Source: Paludibacteraceae bacterium (GTDB lineage: Bacteria; Bacteroidota; Bacteroidia; Bacteroidales; Paludibacteraceae). From it: a stretch of DNA of 64,000 bases. Below are positions 8,516-16,800 of this stretch, piece by piece. The notes below the pieces were generated by a model that was not told the DNA's origin, did not search any database, and worked only from the letters and a program-made list of their open reading frames with translations. The position numbers and the translations under genes are program-made. The first letter of the stretch is position 1. Every line of letters starts with the position of its first letter. The stretch lies in assembly GCA_024401535.1 (NCBI GenBank), contig JAKSKX010000001.1, positions 124,001 to 188,000 of the forward strand. The letters run 5' to 3'.

Positions 8516-9490
8516 CTATAATCTTGGAGCTTTTATACCTTCTCCTATCATTAAGTTTTTATTTGTCTCTATTCTCAATTCATCATATAGATGAAGTTTT
8601 AGGAACGATTCCAGAATTTGATTTCCTCCCTCAACGATTACGCTTTGTATCTTTTGGTTGTAAAGTTCCGTCATAACCTCTTCAATGTCAAATTGTTGTT
8701 GACATGTGTTCATCTTTATAATCTTTACATTCTCGGGATAACCTGTGGCTTCCTTTGTTGTGAACAGTAGGGTAGGAGCTGATTTGTCGAACACTTTGTT
8801 CTCTTTAGGAACTCTCAATTCTCTGTCAAGAACTATTCTTGTAGGGTTCTTCCCATGCCAATATCTGACAGTAAGAGAGGGATTGTCAAGTATTGCGGTG
8901 TTAGAACCGACAAGTATTCCCATTTCTTCACTTCTCCAGCGATGAACGGTTCTACGAGTTTCCTCTGTACTTATCATTACTTGTTTACCATCTTTTCCAG
9001 CGATGAAACCGTCATTACTCTGTGCCCATTTCAGGATAATGTATGGTCTGTGCTTTGTGTGGAAAGTAAAGAAACGCTTGTTTATTTCGTAGCCTTCTTT
9101 CTCCAAGACACCTGTAACGACCTCTATTCCTGCATCACGAAGCATTTTTATTCCTCTGCCGCTAACTTCAGGAAAAGGATCAAAGTTCGAAATAACTACA
9201 CGTTTGAACTGGCTTTCTACTAAGAGTTTAGCACATGGAGGCGTTTTCCCCCAATGACTGCATGGTTCAAGGCTAACATAAATAGTGCTGTCTTTCAAAA
9301 GGCTTTTGTCTTCAACCGAATTTACTGCGTTCACTTCGGCATGAGCTTCCCCATATTTGCGGTGATATCCTTCTCCTATTATTTTGTCATTATGCACAAT
9401 CACAGCACCCACCATTGGGTTAGGGGCGACATTACCTAGTCCCTTCTTGGCAAGTTCGAAGCAACGCCTCATGTAAAACTCATCGTTCAT
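8516..9490 (-). CDS. ribD: Bifunctional riboflavin deaminase/reductase RibD
   Basis: RibD performs the second and third steps of riboflavin synthesis: deamination of the pyrimidine ring, then NADPH reduction of the ribose side chain. The N-terminal deaminase (1-145) shows zinc ligands His50 in HAE, with Glu52 as proton shuttle, and Cys77 and Cys86 in PCSHWGKTPPC. The C-terminal reductase begins near RPYIILKWAQS and includes GSNTAILDNPSLTVR and VIVEGG. At 324 residues it is slightly shorter than the usual 350 or so. It stands between the methyltransferase and BspA genes, all reading left, with no other riboflavin gene nearby. Confidence 0.95.
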   Translation of the reverse strand: MNDEFYMRRCFELAKKGLGNVAPNPMVGAVIVHNDKIIGEGYHRKYGEAHAEVNAVNSVEDKSLLKDSTIYVSLEPCSHWGKTPPCAKLLVESQFKRVVISNFDPFPEVSGRGIKMLRDAGIEVVTGVLEKEGYEINKRFFTFHTKHRPYIILKWAQSNDGFIAGKDGKQVMISTEETRRTVHRWRSEEMGILVGSNTAILDNPSLTVRYWHGKNPTRIVLDRELRVPKENKVFDKSAPTLLFTTKEATGYPENVKIIKMNTCQQQFDIEEVMTELYNQKIQSVIVEGGNQILESFLKLHLYDELRIETNKNLMIGEGIKAPRL

Positions 9491-9523
9491 GATTTCAATT
9501 TGTGTTAGTTGTGAAAAACAACG

Positions 9524-9555
9524 AAAGACGGAGCGTTTATATTTACCCCGTCTTT
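9524..9555 (-). terminator. Probable terminator after the rRNA methyltransferase gene
   Basis: AAAGACGG and CCGTCTTT form an 8-bp stem. Read on the minus strand it is followed by CGTTGTTTTT. Confidence 0.5.
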
Positions 9556-9573
9556 TATTGGTGTGATAGTCTT

Positions 9574-10983
9574 TTATTTCTTTTCAAGCAGTACCACATT
9601 CTCTACATGGTGAGTGTGAGGGAACATATCTACAGGTTGAACAGCCAAAACCTTGTACTTTTCGTCAAGCAGAGCAAGGTCTCGGGCTTGAGTTGCAGGA
9701 TTGCATGAAACGTAAACTATTCTTTTGGGCTCTGCGTTTAGAATCACGTTCACAACATCCTGATGCATTCCGTCTCTTGGAGGGTCAGTAATGATGACAT
9801 CTGGTCTTCCATGTTTCTCAATAAAAGAATCAGTAAGTATTTCCTTCATGTCACCGGCATAGAATTGAGTGTTGGTGATGTTGTTTGTCTCTGCATTCAC
9901 CTTTGCGTCCTCGATAGCTTCCGGCACATACTCGATACCGATTACCTTCTTTGCCATTTTGGAAACGAAGCAGGCGATAGTTCCTGTTCCCGTATAAAGG
10001 TCATATACAAGCTCGTTGCCAGTTAGGTTTGCAAAGTTTCGTGCAACTTTGTAAAGCTCGTATGCCTGCAGAGTGTTTGTCTGGTAGAAACTCTTTGGAC
10101 CTACTTTGAAGAATATGCCTTCCATCTCCTCCATGATGTAGTCCTTTCCAGCGAATAGCTTCACCTCCTGATCTGTGATGGAATCGTTACATTTTTCGTT
10201 TATCACGTACATCAAGCTTGCAATTTGAGGGAACTTTCCCTTCAAGTGGTTAAGAAGAGCCTCTCTCTTTGCCTTATCCTCATGGAAGAATACAACGATG
10301 AGCATCACGTCTCCGTTACCAGCTGTACGGATGATGATGTTTCTCAAGAATCCCTCCTTGTTTCTCAAGTCATAGAAAGGAAGGTCGTTCTCTTTGGCGT
10401 ATTTCTTTATTTCAAGACGTATTTCGTTTGATATGTTCGGCTGAAGATAGCAGTGGTCAATGTCAAGCACCTTGTCGAAACATCCTGGAATATGGAAGCC
10501 GAGTGCATCCATGTCAGCAATCTCGTCCTTATGAGCCATCTGCTCCTCAGTAAGCCATTTTTTATTGCTGAAAGTGAATTCAAGCTTGTTGCGATAGTAT
10601 TCAGTCTGCTTTGAACCGAGAATAGGGTTGAACTCGGGAAGCTCCACCTTTCCGATTCTTGTGAGCTGGTTATACACTTGATCCTGCTTTGCCTTGATTT
10701 GCTCCTCGTATTTCAAGACCTGCCACTTACATCCTCCGCAAAAACCGTAGTGAGAGCAGAATGGAGTAGCGCGGTGCTCAGAGTATTTCTTTACATTTAT
10801 GACTTTGCCCTCCATGTAACTGTTCTTTTTTCTTGTTACTTGGATATCCACGATGTCGCCTGGTGCCACGTATTGCACAAAGCAGACTAAATCGCCTATT
10901 TTAGCTATAGCTTTGCCTTCGCTTCCCACTCTTACGATTTCTACATCTTCATAGATTGGAAGTGGTTTTTTGTTTCTTGCCAT
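9574..10983 (-). CDS. rlmD: 23S rRNA (uracil-5-)-methyltransferase, RlmD/TrmA family
   Basis: The enzyme transfers a methyl group from S-adenosylmethionine to C5 of a uridine in rRNA or tRNA. Domain order: N-terminal TRAM RNA-binding domain (about 8-65), Fe-S cluster cysteines Cys76, Cys82 and Cys85 (CSHYGFCGGC) plus one in DIDHCYL, then a Rossmann methyltransferase with VYDLYTGTGTIACF, DPPRDG and the catalytic Cys427 in VYVSCNP. At 469 residues it matches the RlmD-like proteins of Bacteroidota. Sequence alone cannot tell which uridine is modified. A -7 element sits 26 bp upstream, divergent from mltG. Confidence 0.92.
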   Translation of the reverse strand: MARNKKPLPIYEDVEIVRVGSEGKAIAKIGDLVCFVQYVAPGDIVDIQVTRKKNSYMEGKVINVKKYSEHRATPFCSHYGFCGGCKWQVLKYEEQIKAKQDQVYNQLTRIGKVELPEFNPILGSKQTEYYRNKLEFTFSNKKWLTEEQMAHKDEIADMDALGFHIPGCFDKVLDIDHCYLQPNISNEIRLEIKKYAKENDLPFYDLRNKEGFLRNIIIRTAGNGDVMLIVVFFHEDKAKREALLNHLKGKFPQIASLMYVINEKCNDSITDQEVKLFAGKDYIMEEMEGIFFKVGPKSFYQTNTLQAYELYKVARNFANLTGNELVYDLYTGTGTIACFVSKMAKKVIGIEYVPEAIEDAKVNAETNNITNTQFYAGDMKEILTDSFIEKHGRPDVIITDPPRDGMHQDVVNVILNAEPKRIVYVSCNPATQARDLALLDEKYKVLAVQPVDMFPHTHHVENVVLLEKK

Positions 10984-11008
10984 AATATATTGCTGAATAA
11001 TTTGTCTG

Positions 11009-11016
11009 CAAATTTA
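11009..11016 (-). promoter_or_regulatory. -7 element for rRNA methyltransferase gene
   Basis: Minus strand reads TAAATTTG followed by C, a match to TAnnTTTG, 26 bp ahead of the ATG at 10983. Confidence 0.55.
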
Positions 11017-11058
11017 AGAAAACTCTTGGGATTAGACCTCTTAATTCATATTTATTAT

Positions 11059-11066
11059 TACTTTTG
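11059..11066 (+). promoter_or_regulatory. -7 element for mltG
   Basis: TACTTTTG followed by C matches the consensus. It lies 31 bp ahead of the ATG at 11097. No -33 element at the usual spacing. Confidence 0.55.
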
Positions 11067-11096
11067 CCCGTATTAATCGACTAATTGGTAGTGATA

Positions 11097-12167
11097 ATGA
11101 GTAAGAAAAAGAAAAAAAGCAAGTTGAAACTTTATATATTCGGCATATTGGCAGTATTGCTAATTGTCGGAGGTTTTGTCGGTTACAGCATTTATTCCGA
11201 TAACCTTCTGCCAAATATCTTCATAAATAATGAGGCAAAAAAGTTTATTTATATCTATCCGGATGACGATTTTGATTCTGTCATGAAAAAAATCGAGGAG
11301 TCTGGCAACGTGAGAGACATGAGCGCCTTTACAAGTGTAGCCAAGCACCAGAAATATGCAGAGAGCATCAAGCCCGGAAAGTATGAGATGGTAAACCAGA
11401 TGAGTAACATACAGTTGGTTCGCAACCTCAAGAACGGTCGTCAAGCCACACAAAGAATTACATTCAACAACATCAGGACTAAGCAGCAATTCTGCGATAG
11501 AATCGGAGAAATCATGATGTTCAGTTCCGCAGATTTGTTGGGATTGCTGAATTCAGACTCCTTGTATCGCAAAGACTTCATGAAAGAGACGAAGTTGAAT
11601 GACAAGACTGTAGTTTCTTTGTTCATCCCAAACACATACGATGTCTATTGGACAGATTCTCCTTTGTCTTTTGTTCAAAGAATGAAAAGCGAGTACGATC
11701 GTTTCTGGAACGAGGAGCGTTCTGCCAAGGCTGATTCATTGCATTTGACAAGGACGGAAGTCTCTATTCTTGCGTCTATAGTTGAGGAGGAGACTAAAAA
11801 TAAAAAGGAACAGCCGATTGTTGCCGGTTTGTATTACAATCGCGTGAATATCGGTATGGCTTTGCAGGCAGACCCAACTGTCAAGTTTGCTGTGGGTGAT
11901 TTCTCGATAAAGCGCATTCGTCAGGGACATCTCGAGGTGGATAGCCCGTATAATACGTACAAGTATCCGGGTTTGCCTCCAGGTCCAATTCGCCTGCCTT
12001 CCATAAATGTTATTGATGCGGTACTTAACCTTGAGCACCACAAGTACCTATATATGTGTGCGAGCGATAAGTTCGATGGAACGCACAATTTTGCCCAAAC
12101 TTATGACGAGCATCAAGTGTTTGCAAACAAGTACCGCAAGGCTTTGAACCGAAGAAAGATAAAGTAA
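11097..12167 (+). CDS. mltG: Endolytic murein transglycosylase MltG
   Basis: MltG (YceG) cleaves nascent peptidoglycan strands at the inner membrane and is thought to end glycan synthesis. The 356-residue protein has a very basic N-terminus (MSKKKKKSK), one membrane helix at about 12-32 and a periplasmic domain. The family active-site region is ASIVEEET, with its first Glu equivalent to the catalytic Glu of E. coli MltG. YNTYKYPGLPPGPI and the ADPTVKFA segment are further signatures. A TTG at 11085 could extend the frame by four codons, but the ATG at 11097 gives the standard start. The stop is 4 bp before the next gene, implying an operon. Confidence 0.94.
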   Translation: MSKKKKKSKLKLYIFGILAVLLIVGGFVGYSIYSDNLLPNIFINNEAKKFIYIYPDDDFDSVMKKIEESGNVRDMSAFTSVAKHQKYAESIKPGKYEMVNQMSNIQLVRNLKNGRQATQRITFNNIRTKQQFCDRIGEIMMFSSADLLGLLNSDSLYRKDFMKETKLNDKTVVSLFIPNTYDVYWTDSPLSFVQRMKSEYDRFWNEERSAKADSLHLTRTEVSILASIVEEETKNKKEQPIVAGLYYNRVNIGMALQADPTVKFAVGDFSIKRIRQGHLEVDSPYNTYKYPGLPPGPIRLPSINVIDAVLNLEHHKYLYMCASDKFDGTHNFAQTYDEHQVFANKYRKALNRRKIK

Positions 12168-12171
12168 GCTT

Positions 12172-13404
12172 ATGCAGATAAACAAATTCACTCTTGGCAA
12201 CGGACTAAGGGTTCTTCATGTTGAGGACAATACAACACCTATGGTTGTAATAAACACGCTTTATGTCGTAGGTTCCAAGTACGAGAATCCAGAGCATACA
12301 GGAATCGCCCATTTGTCCGAGCATTTGATGTTTTCCGGTTCAAGGAATGTTCCGAATTTCGATGAACTGCTCGACAATGCCGGTGCGTCAAACAATGCCT
12401 TTACAACCATTGAGCGAACAAACTATTACACCGTAGTTCCAAGATGTAACGTAGAGGTTGCATTTGGGGCTGAGTCTGATCGTATGTTTGCGCTTAATCT
12501 TTCCGATGAAAGCATAGAAACCCAGCGAAGTGTTGTGATAGAGGAGTTCAAGCAGAGATACCTGAACTCTCCTTATGGTGATTCGACTTTGCTTCTTCTT
12601 CGTGAGCATTACAAAGGTCATTACTACGAATGGACTCCGATAGGAAAGAGCATTAAACAGCTTGAGGAGGTTAGTCGCGATATTGTTCGTGATTTCTGGC
12701 GTACATACTATTCTCCTGGCAACGCCATACTTGTTGTGGCTGGAAATATAACTTTGGAGGAAACTCAGGAATACGTGCATAAGTACTATGATGACATAGA
12801 GAGTGTGGAAGTGCCAAAGTTCGTGGAAAGGCAGTGCTCTAATCGTCATGGCGGTGAAAAAAGATTCTCTGTCAAGAGAGATGTTCCACAGGATGCAGTC
12901 TATATGGCATTCCATTCACCTCACGAGGGTAGGGATTTTTTTACCTCAGACCTTATTTCTGACATGCTTTCAACGGGTAATTCATCACGTTTCTTCACAA
13001 ATTTGCTCCGTGGAACAAACAAGTTCGCCCAGACAAACGCATACATAGAGGGGTACCATGATTCCGATTCGTTTGTTGTCACAGCCATTCCTAATGTTGG
13101 TGAGAAGCACAACGAGGTCGAGAACCTTCTTTGGAATGAACTGGAGAAACTGAAGACAGATAAAATCACTCAATACGAGATTGAAAAGACAGTAAACAGA
13201 ATCGAGCTTTACCGTACTCATGAAAGTACAAGTCTCACGGAAGTTGCCCAAAACATTGCCAAATTCGAGAGCGAGGGCAGACTAGACATGTATGAGCATG
13301 AAATAGAGCAGTATCGTGCTGTTACTCCAGAGGATATATCGCGTGTTGCCTCCGAGATGTTTGTAAGGGACAACTGCACGACGTTGTGGGTTGAAGCCAA
13401 GTGA
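12172..13404 (+). CDS. M16-family (pitrilysin-like) zinc peptidase
   Basis: A 410-residue metallopeptidase with the inverted zinc motif HxxEH: His47, Glu50 and His51 in HLSEHLMFSG. The family third ligand lies in a helix downstream (VAFGAESDRM region). The two-lobed half-clamshell layout (peptidase half 1-210, inactive half 215-410) fits a single-chain M16B enzyme that would dimerise. No signal peptide is visible, so it is probably cytoplasmic. It follows mltG with a 4-bp gap, so the two are probably co-transcribed. The substrate is unknown. Confidence 0.92.
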   Translation: MQINKFTLGNGLRVLHVEDNTTPMVVINTLYVVGSKYENPEHTGIAHLSEHLMFSGSRNVPNFDELLDNAGASNNAFTTIERTNYYTVVPRCNVEVAFGAESDRMFALNLSDESIETQRSVVIEEFKQRYLNSPYGDSTLLLLREHYKGHYYEWTPIGKSIKQLEEVSRDIVRDFWRTYYSPGNAILVVAGNITLEETQEYVHKYYDDIESVEVPKFVERQCSNRHGGEKRFSVKRDVPQDAVYMAFHSPHEGRDFFTSDLISDMLSTGNSSRFFTNLLRGTNKFAQTNAYIEGYHDSDSFVVTAIPNVGEKHNEVENLLWNELEKLKTDKITQYEIEKTVNRIELYRTHESTSLTEVAQNIAKFESEGRLDMYEHEIEQYRAVTPEDISRVASEMFVRDNCTTLWVEAK

Positions 13405-13437
13405 TTTTTGCGGTGAAACCGAGAGAGAATATAATAA

Positions 13438-13471
13438 AAGAGGATGTTTGAACTTAATCAAACATCCTCTT
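13438..13471. terminator. Bidirectional terminator
   Basis: A perfect 14-bp stem AAGAGGATGTTTGA/TCAAACATCCTCTT with a 6-nt loop, flanked by A-rich sequence on the left and T-rich on the right. It can serve the converging M16 peptidase gene and the thioredoxin-like gene. Confidence 0.88.
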
Positions 13472-13492
13472 AATTTTTTCCCGACGTGTCAG

Positions 13493-13933
13493 TTATTCAA
13501 CCGATAGAAGTGTTCCGTTCTCGTCAATAAGGAACGCCTCGAACTGTCCGGGCTCTAGTTTGAAATCTCTTGCAACCTTGTTGTCTGCACCAAGCCACAC
13601 AACTTCGTCTGCGTTGATCTTGCCAAATTTGACCTCTTCATCGAATAAAGATTTGTACTTGTCCAGCGATACGCTGATAACCTTTACCGAACTGTCATTG
13701 GAATACTTGTTAACCAAGATTCTGTTCTTTACTACTGATTCTGCATCATAAGCAGCCCAAAAACTTACAAGAGTTTTCTGTTTACTGCCGTTCAATTCTA
13801 TGTCTTCGCTCATAACCTTTTGACCTAGCATCAACTGGTCTTTTGCGGAGTAGTCAGCCCAAGAAAGCGATGTCGCTCCAAGTATTGCTACAGTCAGAAT
13901 TGCATTGGCATTTGACTTAATTCTCTTTAACAT
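13493..13933 (-). CDS. Secreted thioredoxin-like protein lacking the CxxC
   Basis: A 146-residue protein with a signal peptide ending around LSWA/DYSA. The fold is thioredoxin/TlpA-like: LVSFWAAYDAES is the position of the usual WCxPC motif, followed by VKVISVSLDK and, at the end, FEAFLIDENGTLLSVE. The two redox cysteines are absent: WAAYDA replaces WASWCGPC. It is therefore unlikely to catalyse disulfide exchange and may be a structural or binding relative. The frame can be extended to 13984, but the promoter-like TAATTTTG at 13970-13963 lies inside that extension, so the start at 13933 is preferred. Confidence 0.8.
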   Translation of the reverse strand: MLKRIKSNANAILTVAILGATSLSWADYSAKDQLMLGQKVMSEDIELNGSKQKTLVSFWAAYDAESVVKNRILVNKYSNDSSVKVISVSLDKYKSLFDEEVKFGKINADEVVWLGADNKVARDFKLEPGQFEAFLIDENGTLLSVE

Positions 13934-13962
13934 ATAGCCTGTCTTAATTCCTAAATCGGATG

Positions 13963-13970
13963 CAAAATTA
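13963..13970 (-). promoter_or_regulatory. -7 element for thioredoxin-like gene
   Basis: Minus strand reads TAATTTTG followed by C, 29 bp ahead of the ATG at 13933. It decides the start codon of this gene. Confidence 0.6.
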
Positions 13971-14048
13971 ATCTTTTTATTCAAAATGAAGCATATAACG
14001 ATTGTTAAATTATGTTATTAGGCATAATTTTTCTAAAAACGTCCTATT

Positions 14049-14082
14049 TTTGTCGATGAAATCAGATATTTTATTACTTTTG
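14049..14082 (+). promoter_or_regulatory. murA promoter
   Basis: TTTG at 14049-14052 and TACTTTTG at 14075-14082 (then C), 22 bp apart. Confidence 0.65.
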
Positions 14083-14121
14083 CATAATCATTAACAAAGA
14101 ACAAAAGAACTTATCTATTAT

Positions 14122-15432
14122 ATGGCTAAATTTGTAATTGAGGGCGGACACAAGCTTTCAGGCGAGATATATCCGCAAGGCGCTAAGAATGAGGCGCTTG
14201 AGGTTATCTGTGCAACACTTCTTTCATGCGAAGAAATTATTATCAGCAATATTCCCAATATTTCGGACGTAAACAATCTTATCCAGTTGTTGATCGACTT
14301 GGGTGTGACTGTTCGCAAGCTTGGAAAGGGCAAGTACTCTTTCTGTGCGCAGAATGTCAACCTTGACTATCTCGAGACTCCAGAGTTTGCCCATGCCTGT
14401 ACTGTGTTGCGTGGTTCGGTTATGCTTGTCGGTCCGTTGTTGGCTCGTTTCCATAAGGCTGTGATTCCTCAGCCTGGAGGAGATAAAATCGGTAGAAGAC
14501 GCCTTGACACACACTTTACTGGTCTTTCTCGCCTTGGCGCCGACTTTACATACGACAACAAGGACCAGATGTATAGAGTATCTACAGACCGTTTGAAGGG
14601 CGGCTATATGCTTTTGGACGAGGCGAGCGTTACAGGTACAGCCAATATCGTTATGGCGGCTGTTATGGCTGAAGGCGAGACTACGATATACAACGCCGCT
14701 TGCGAGCCATACGTTCAGCAGCTTTGCAAAATGCTTGTAAAGATGGGGGCAAAAATTGACGGTATAGGTTCAAACCTTCTAAGAATTAGAGGTGTCAAGA
14801 AGTTCGGTAGTGCCGAGCATACTATTCTTCCCGACATGATTGAGATTGGCTCGTTCATTGCCATGGCGGCTATGACCGGCTCTGCTCTTACTATCAAGAA
14901 TGTTTCGTACAAGGATTTGGGCATGATTCCATCGGCTTTCCGTAAGATGGGAATTAAACTCGAGAAGCGTGGAGAGGATGACATTTTTGTTGAGGCTCAG
15001 GACTCATATTCCATAGATACGTTTATTGACGGCTCAATACTTATTATGGCTGACGCACCTTGGCCGGGACTTACTCCTGACCTTCTTTCCGTGTTTCTTG
15101 TTTTGGCTACACAGGCAAGGGGTAGCGTTCTTATTCACCAGAAGATGTTCGAGAGCCGTTTGTTCTTTGTCGATAAGCTGATAGATATGGGTGCGCAGAT
15201 TATTCTTTGTGACCCGCACAGAGCAACTATCATAGGTTTGGACCACCGCACAAAATTACGTCCTGCCAAGATGTCAAGTCCAGATATTCGTGCCGGTATT
15301 GCTCTGCTTATTGCGGCAATGAGTGCTGACGGAACAAGTACGATTTCTAATATAGAGCAGATAGACAGAGGCTACGAGGCTATTGACGAGAGATTGAATG
15401 CTCTTGGTGCCAAGATTTCCCGTATTAGCTGA
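14122..15432 (+). CDS. murA: UDP-N-acetylglucosamine 1-carboxyvinyltransferase with Asp at the fosfomycin-target position
   Basis: MurA transfers enolpyruvate from phosphoenolpyruvate to UDP-GlcNAc, the first committed step of peptidoglycan synthesis. The 436-residue protein shows the EPT fold with the Lys-Asn pair in QGAKNEAL near residue 22, the loop PQPGGDKIGRRRLDTH and GYEAIDERLNALGA near the C-terminus. The loop residue that is Cys115 in E. coli (GGCTIG) is Asp121 here. A Cys-to-Asp change at this place is known in Mycobacterium and Chlamydia MurA and leaves the enzyme active but insensitive to fosfomycin. The gene has its own promoter and terminator. Confidence 0.95.
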   Translation: MAKFVIEGGHKLSGEIYPQGAKNEALEVICATLLSCEEIIISNIPNISDVNNLIQLLIDLGVTVRKLGKGKYSFCAQNVNLDYLETPEFAHACTVLRGSVMLVGPLLARFHKAVIPQPGGDKIGRRRLDTHFTGLSRLGADFTYDNKDQMYRVSTDRLKGGYMLLDEASVTGTANIVMAAVMAEGETTIYNAACEPYVQQLCKMLVKMGAKIDGIGSNLLRIRGVKKFGSAEHTILPDMIEIGSFIAMAAMTGSALTIKNVSYKDLGMIPSAFRKMGIKLEKRGEDDIFVEAQDSYSIDTFIDGSILIMADAPWPGLTPDLLSVFLVLATQARGSVLIHQKMFESRLFFVDKLIDMGAQIILCDPHRATIIGLDHRTKLRPAKMSSPDIRAGIALLIAAMSADGTSTISNIEQIDRGYEAIDERLNALGAKISRIS

Positions 15433-15455
15433 TGATTATAGCAGTACATAAAGAT

Positions 15456-15490
15456 ATAGTGCAGTGTTTTTTACATTGCACTATTTTTTT
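15456..15490 (+). terminator. murA terminator
   Basis: ATAGTGCAGTG pairs with CATTGCACTAT (one G-U) around a T-rich loop and is followed by seven T. Confidence 0.88.
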
Positions 15491-15850
15491 GGGGCATTTT
15501 CTTTCTTTTTTAATCATAGAACTCCGAAATGAGAAAAGAAAGTTTGCAAAACATAGGGAAAAAAATCCTTGTTGGAGTTCCTTAGTTTCTTTTTTTGAAC
15601 CTATGACAATACAAACTAAAAATAATCGTTCAGAAAGTGTGTGGATTTACTTTTCTCTAAAATAAAATTTTCAGAATGATAGTCGCCTTTACAAAAGATC
15701 AAATTATATTTTATCAAAAGCCTTGTAATACGATTGTTATTCTCTTTGACGAATTGTTTCGCTTTTTCAATTCAGATTATATGATTATTACAAAGAAAAT
15801 GCTGTCTTAATCAATAATTTCTGGAATATTAAGGTCTATATGAGTGAACA
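15491..15850. other. AT-rich spacer
   Basis: No supportable gene. A 77-codon frame overlapping the murA stop reads through the terminator hairpin and was rejected. No repeats or conserved sites are evident. Confidence 0.5.
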
Positions 15851-15883
15851 TTTGTAACAATTTTCAAATTGTTTGTATATTTG
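15851..15883 (+). promoter_or_regulatory. Promoter for variable-domain protein
   Basis: TTTG at 15851-15854 and TATATTTG at 15876-15883 (then C), 21 bp apart, 21 bp ahead of the ATG at 15905. Confidence 0.7.
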
Positions 15884-15904
15884 CCTTAAACAAATTTAGA
15901 AGGT

Positions 15905-16582
15905 ATGAGAAAAATATTTCTATTAGGTGTTTGGTTGTTTAGTTTTGTCGGAGCTAATGCAGAGTCACGAGAAGATATGTCAGTTTCGGAGTCTGGCAGT
16001 GTTAATGGTCATACTTATGTTGATCTTGGACTTCCAAGTGGTTTGAAATGGGCAACTTGCAATGTTGGAGCGTCAAAACCAGAGGAGTATGGAGACTATT
16101 TTGCTTGGGGTGAGGTTAACCCTGCTCCATCGAACAACTATAGCGAAGATAATTGTTCTGTTTACGATGTTCGTACATCAGAATTAAAAGAAAGAGGAGT
16201 TATTGATACAAATAATGAACTTACCGATAAATATGATGCTGCGACATCAAATTGGGGTAAAGGATGGAGAATGCCAACAGAAGAAGAGTTCAAAGAATTA
16301 TTGAATAGTTGTGTTTGGGAATGGGATAATCTTGAAGGTGTTGATGGATATAAGGTATCAAGTAAAGTGAACAGCAATTGGATTTTCCTTCCTGCCGCTG
16401 GCTACCGCTATGGTACTTCGAGCAGCGGTGTGGTTTCTTACGGCCTCTACTGGAGTTCTACTGTGTACGAGAGCAATAGTTACCGCGCTTACTACCTTTA
16501 CTTCAACTTCTATTCGAGCAGTAAGTACACGGACTACGGCAGCCGCTTCCTCGGGCGCACTGTCCGTCCTGTCTCAGAATAA
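15905..16582 (+). CDS. Secreted FISUMP/DUF1566-like protein with hypervariable-looking C-terminus
   Basis: A 225-residue secreted protein with a signal peptide cleaved after ANA (residue 19). The core VDLGLPSGLKWATCNVGA and GWRMPTEEEF belong to the Fibrobacter-succinogenes-major-paralogous (FISUMP/DUF1566) type domain, a C-type-lectin-like fold common in Bacteroidales. The last 65 residues, from LPAAGYRYG to TVRPVSE, are dominated by Tyr, Ser and Arg codons and end in a conserved TVRPV. This is the arrangement seen in targets of diversity-generating retroelements (DGRs). Base composition shifts from AT-rich to GC-rich at about 16390. No reverse transcriptase or template repeat is in the window. 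Likely a surface or secreted binding protein; the ligand is unknown. Confidence 0.82.
   Translation: MRKIFLLGVWLFSFVGANAESREDMSVSESGSVNGHTYVDLGLPSGLKWATCNVGASKPEEYGDYFAWGEVNPAPSNNYSEDNCSVYDVRTSELKERGVIDTNNELTDKYDAATSNWGKGWRMPTEEEFKELLNSCVWEWDNLEGVDGYKVSSKVNSNWIFLPAAGYRYGTSSSGVVSYGLYWSSTVYESNSYRAYYLYFNFYSSSKYTDYGSRFLGRTVRPVSE
16390..16582 (+). other. Candidate DGR variable region 1
   Basis: The 3' end of the FISUMP-like gene is compositionally distinct (GC-rich, mostly C or T in third positions). It contains invariant-looking blocks (YWSST, RTVRPV) interleaved with Tyr, Ser, Asn, Leu and Asp codons that could each derive from an AAC or AAT template codon by adenine mutagenesis. The template repeat was not found in this window. 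Confidence 0.6.
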
Positions 16583-16623
16583 AGTTGTAATTATTTGACT
16601 CGTTGACACATCATTGATAATTC

Positions 16624-16646
16624 AAAGGCGGCTTCGGTCGCCTTTT
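16624..16646 (+). terminator. Terminator with UUCG loop
   Basis: AAAGGCGGC TTCG GTCGCCTTT hairpin ending in TTTT, 42 bp after the stop. Same core as the hairpin at 2315-2338. Confidence 0.8.
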
Positions 16647-16800
16647 GTTGTTTAATCGAAGATATGATGTTATAGAGCATGAATAAAAGGTAAGTATAGC
16701 AAAAACAGTGACAATAATTTGCTTTTTACCTAATAAATATTCATCTTTGCTACCGCAAAACATTACATATATAACATAATCCAATATCTATTATTCTAAC

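Noticed and set aside
13933-13984. N-terminal extension of the thioredoxin-like gene
   Set aside because: A consensus -7 element lies inside it, and the downstream ATG gives a proper signal peptide.
15432-15665. 77-codon frame overlapping the murA stop
   Set aside because: It reads through the murA terminator hairpin and poly-T and has no ribosome site or recognisable sequence.
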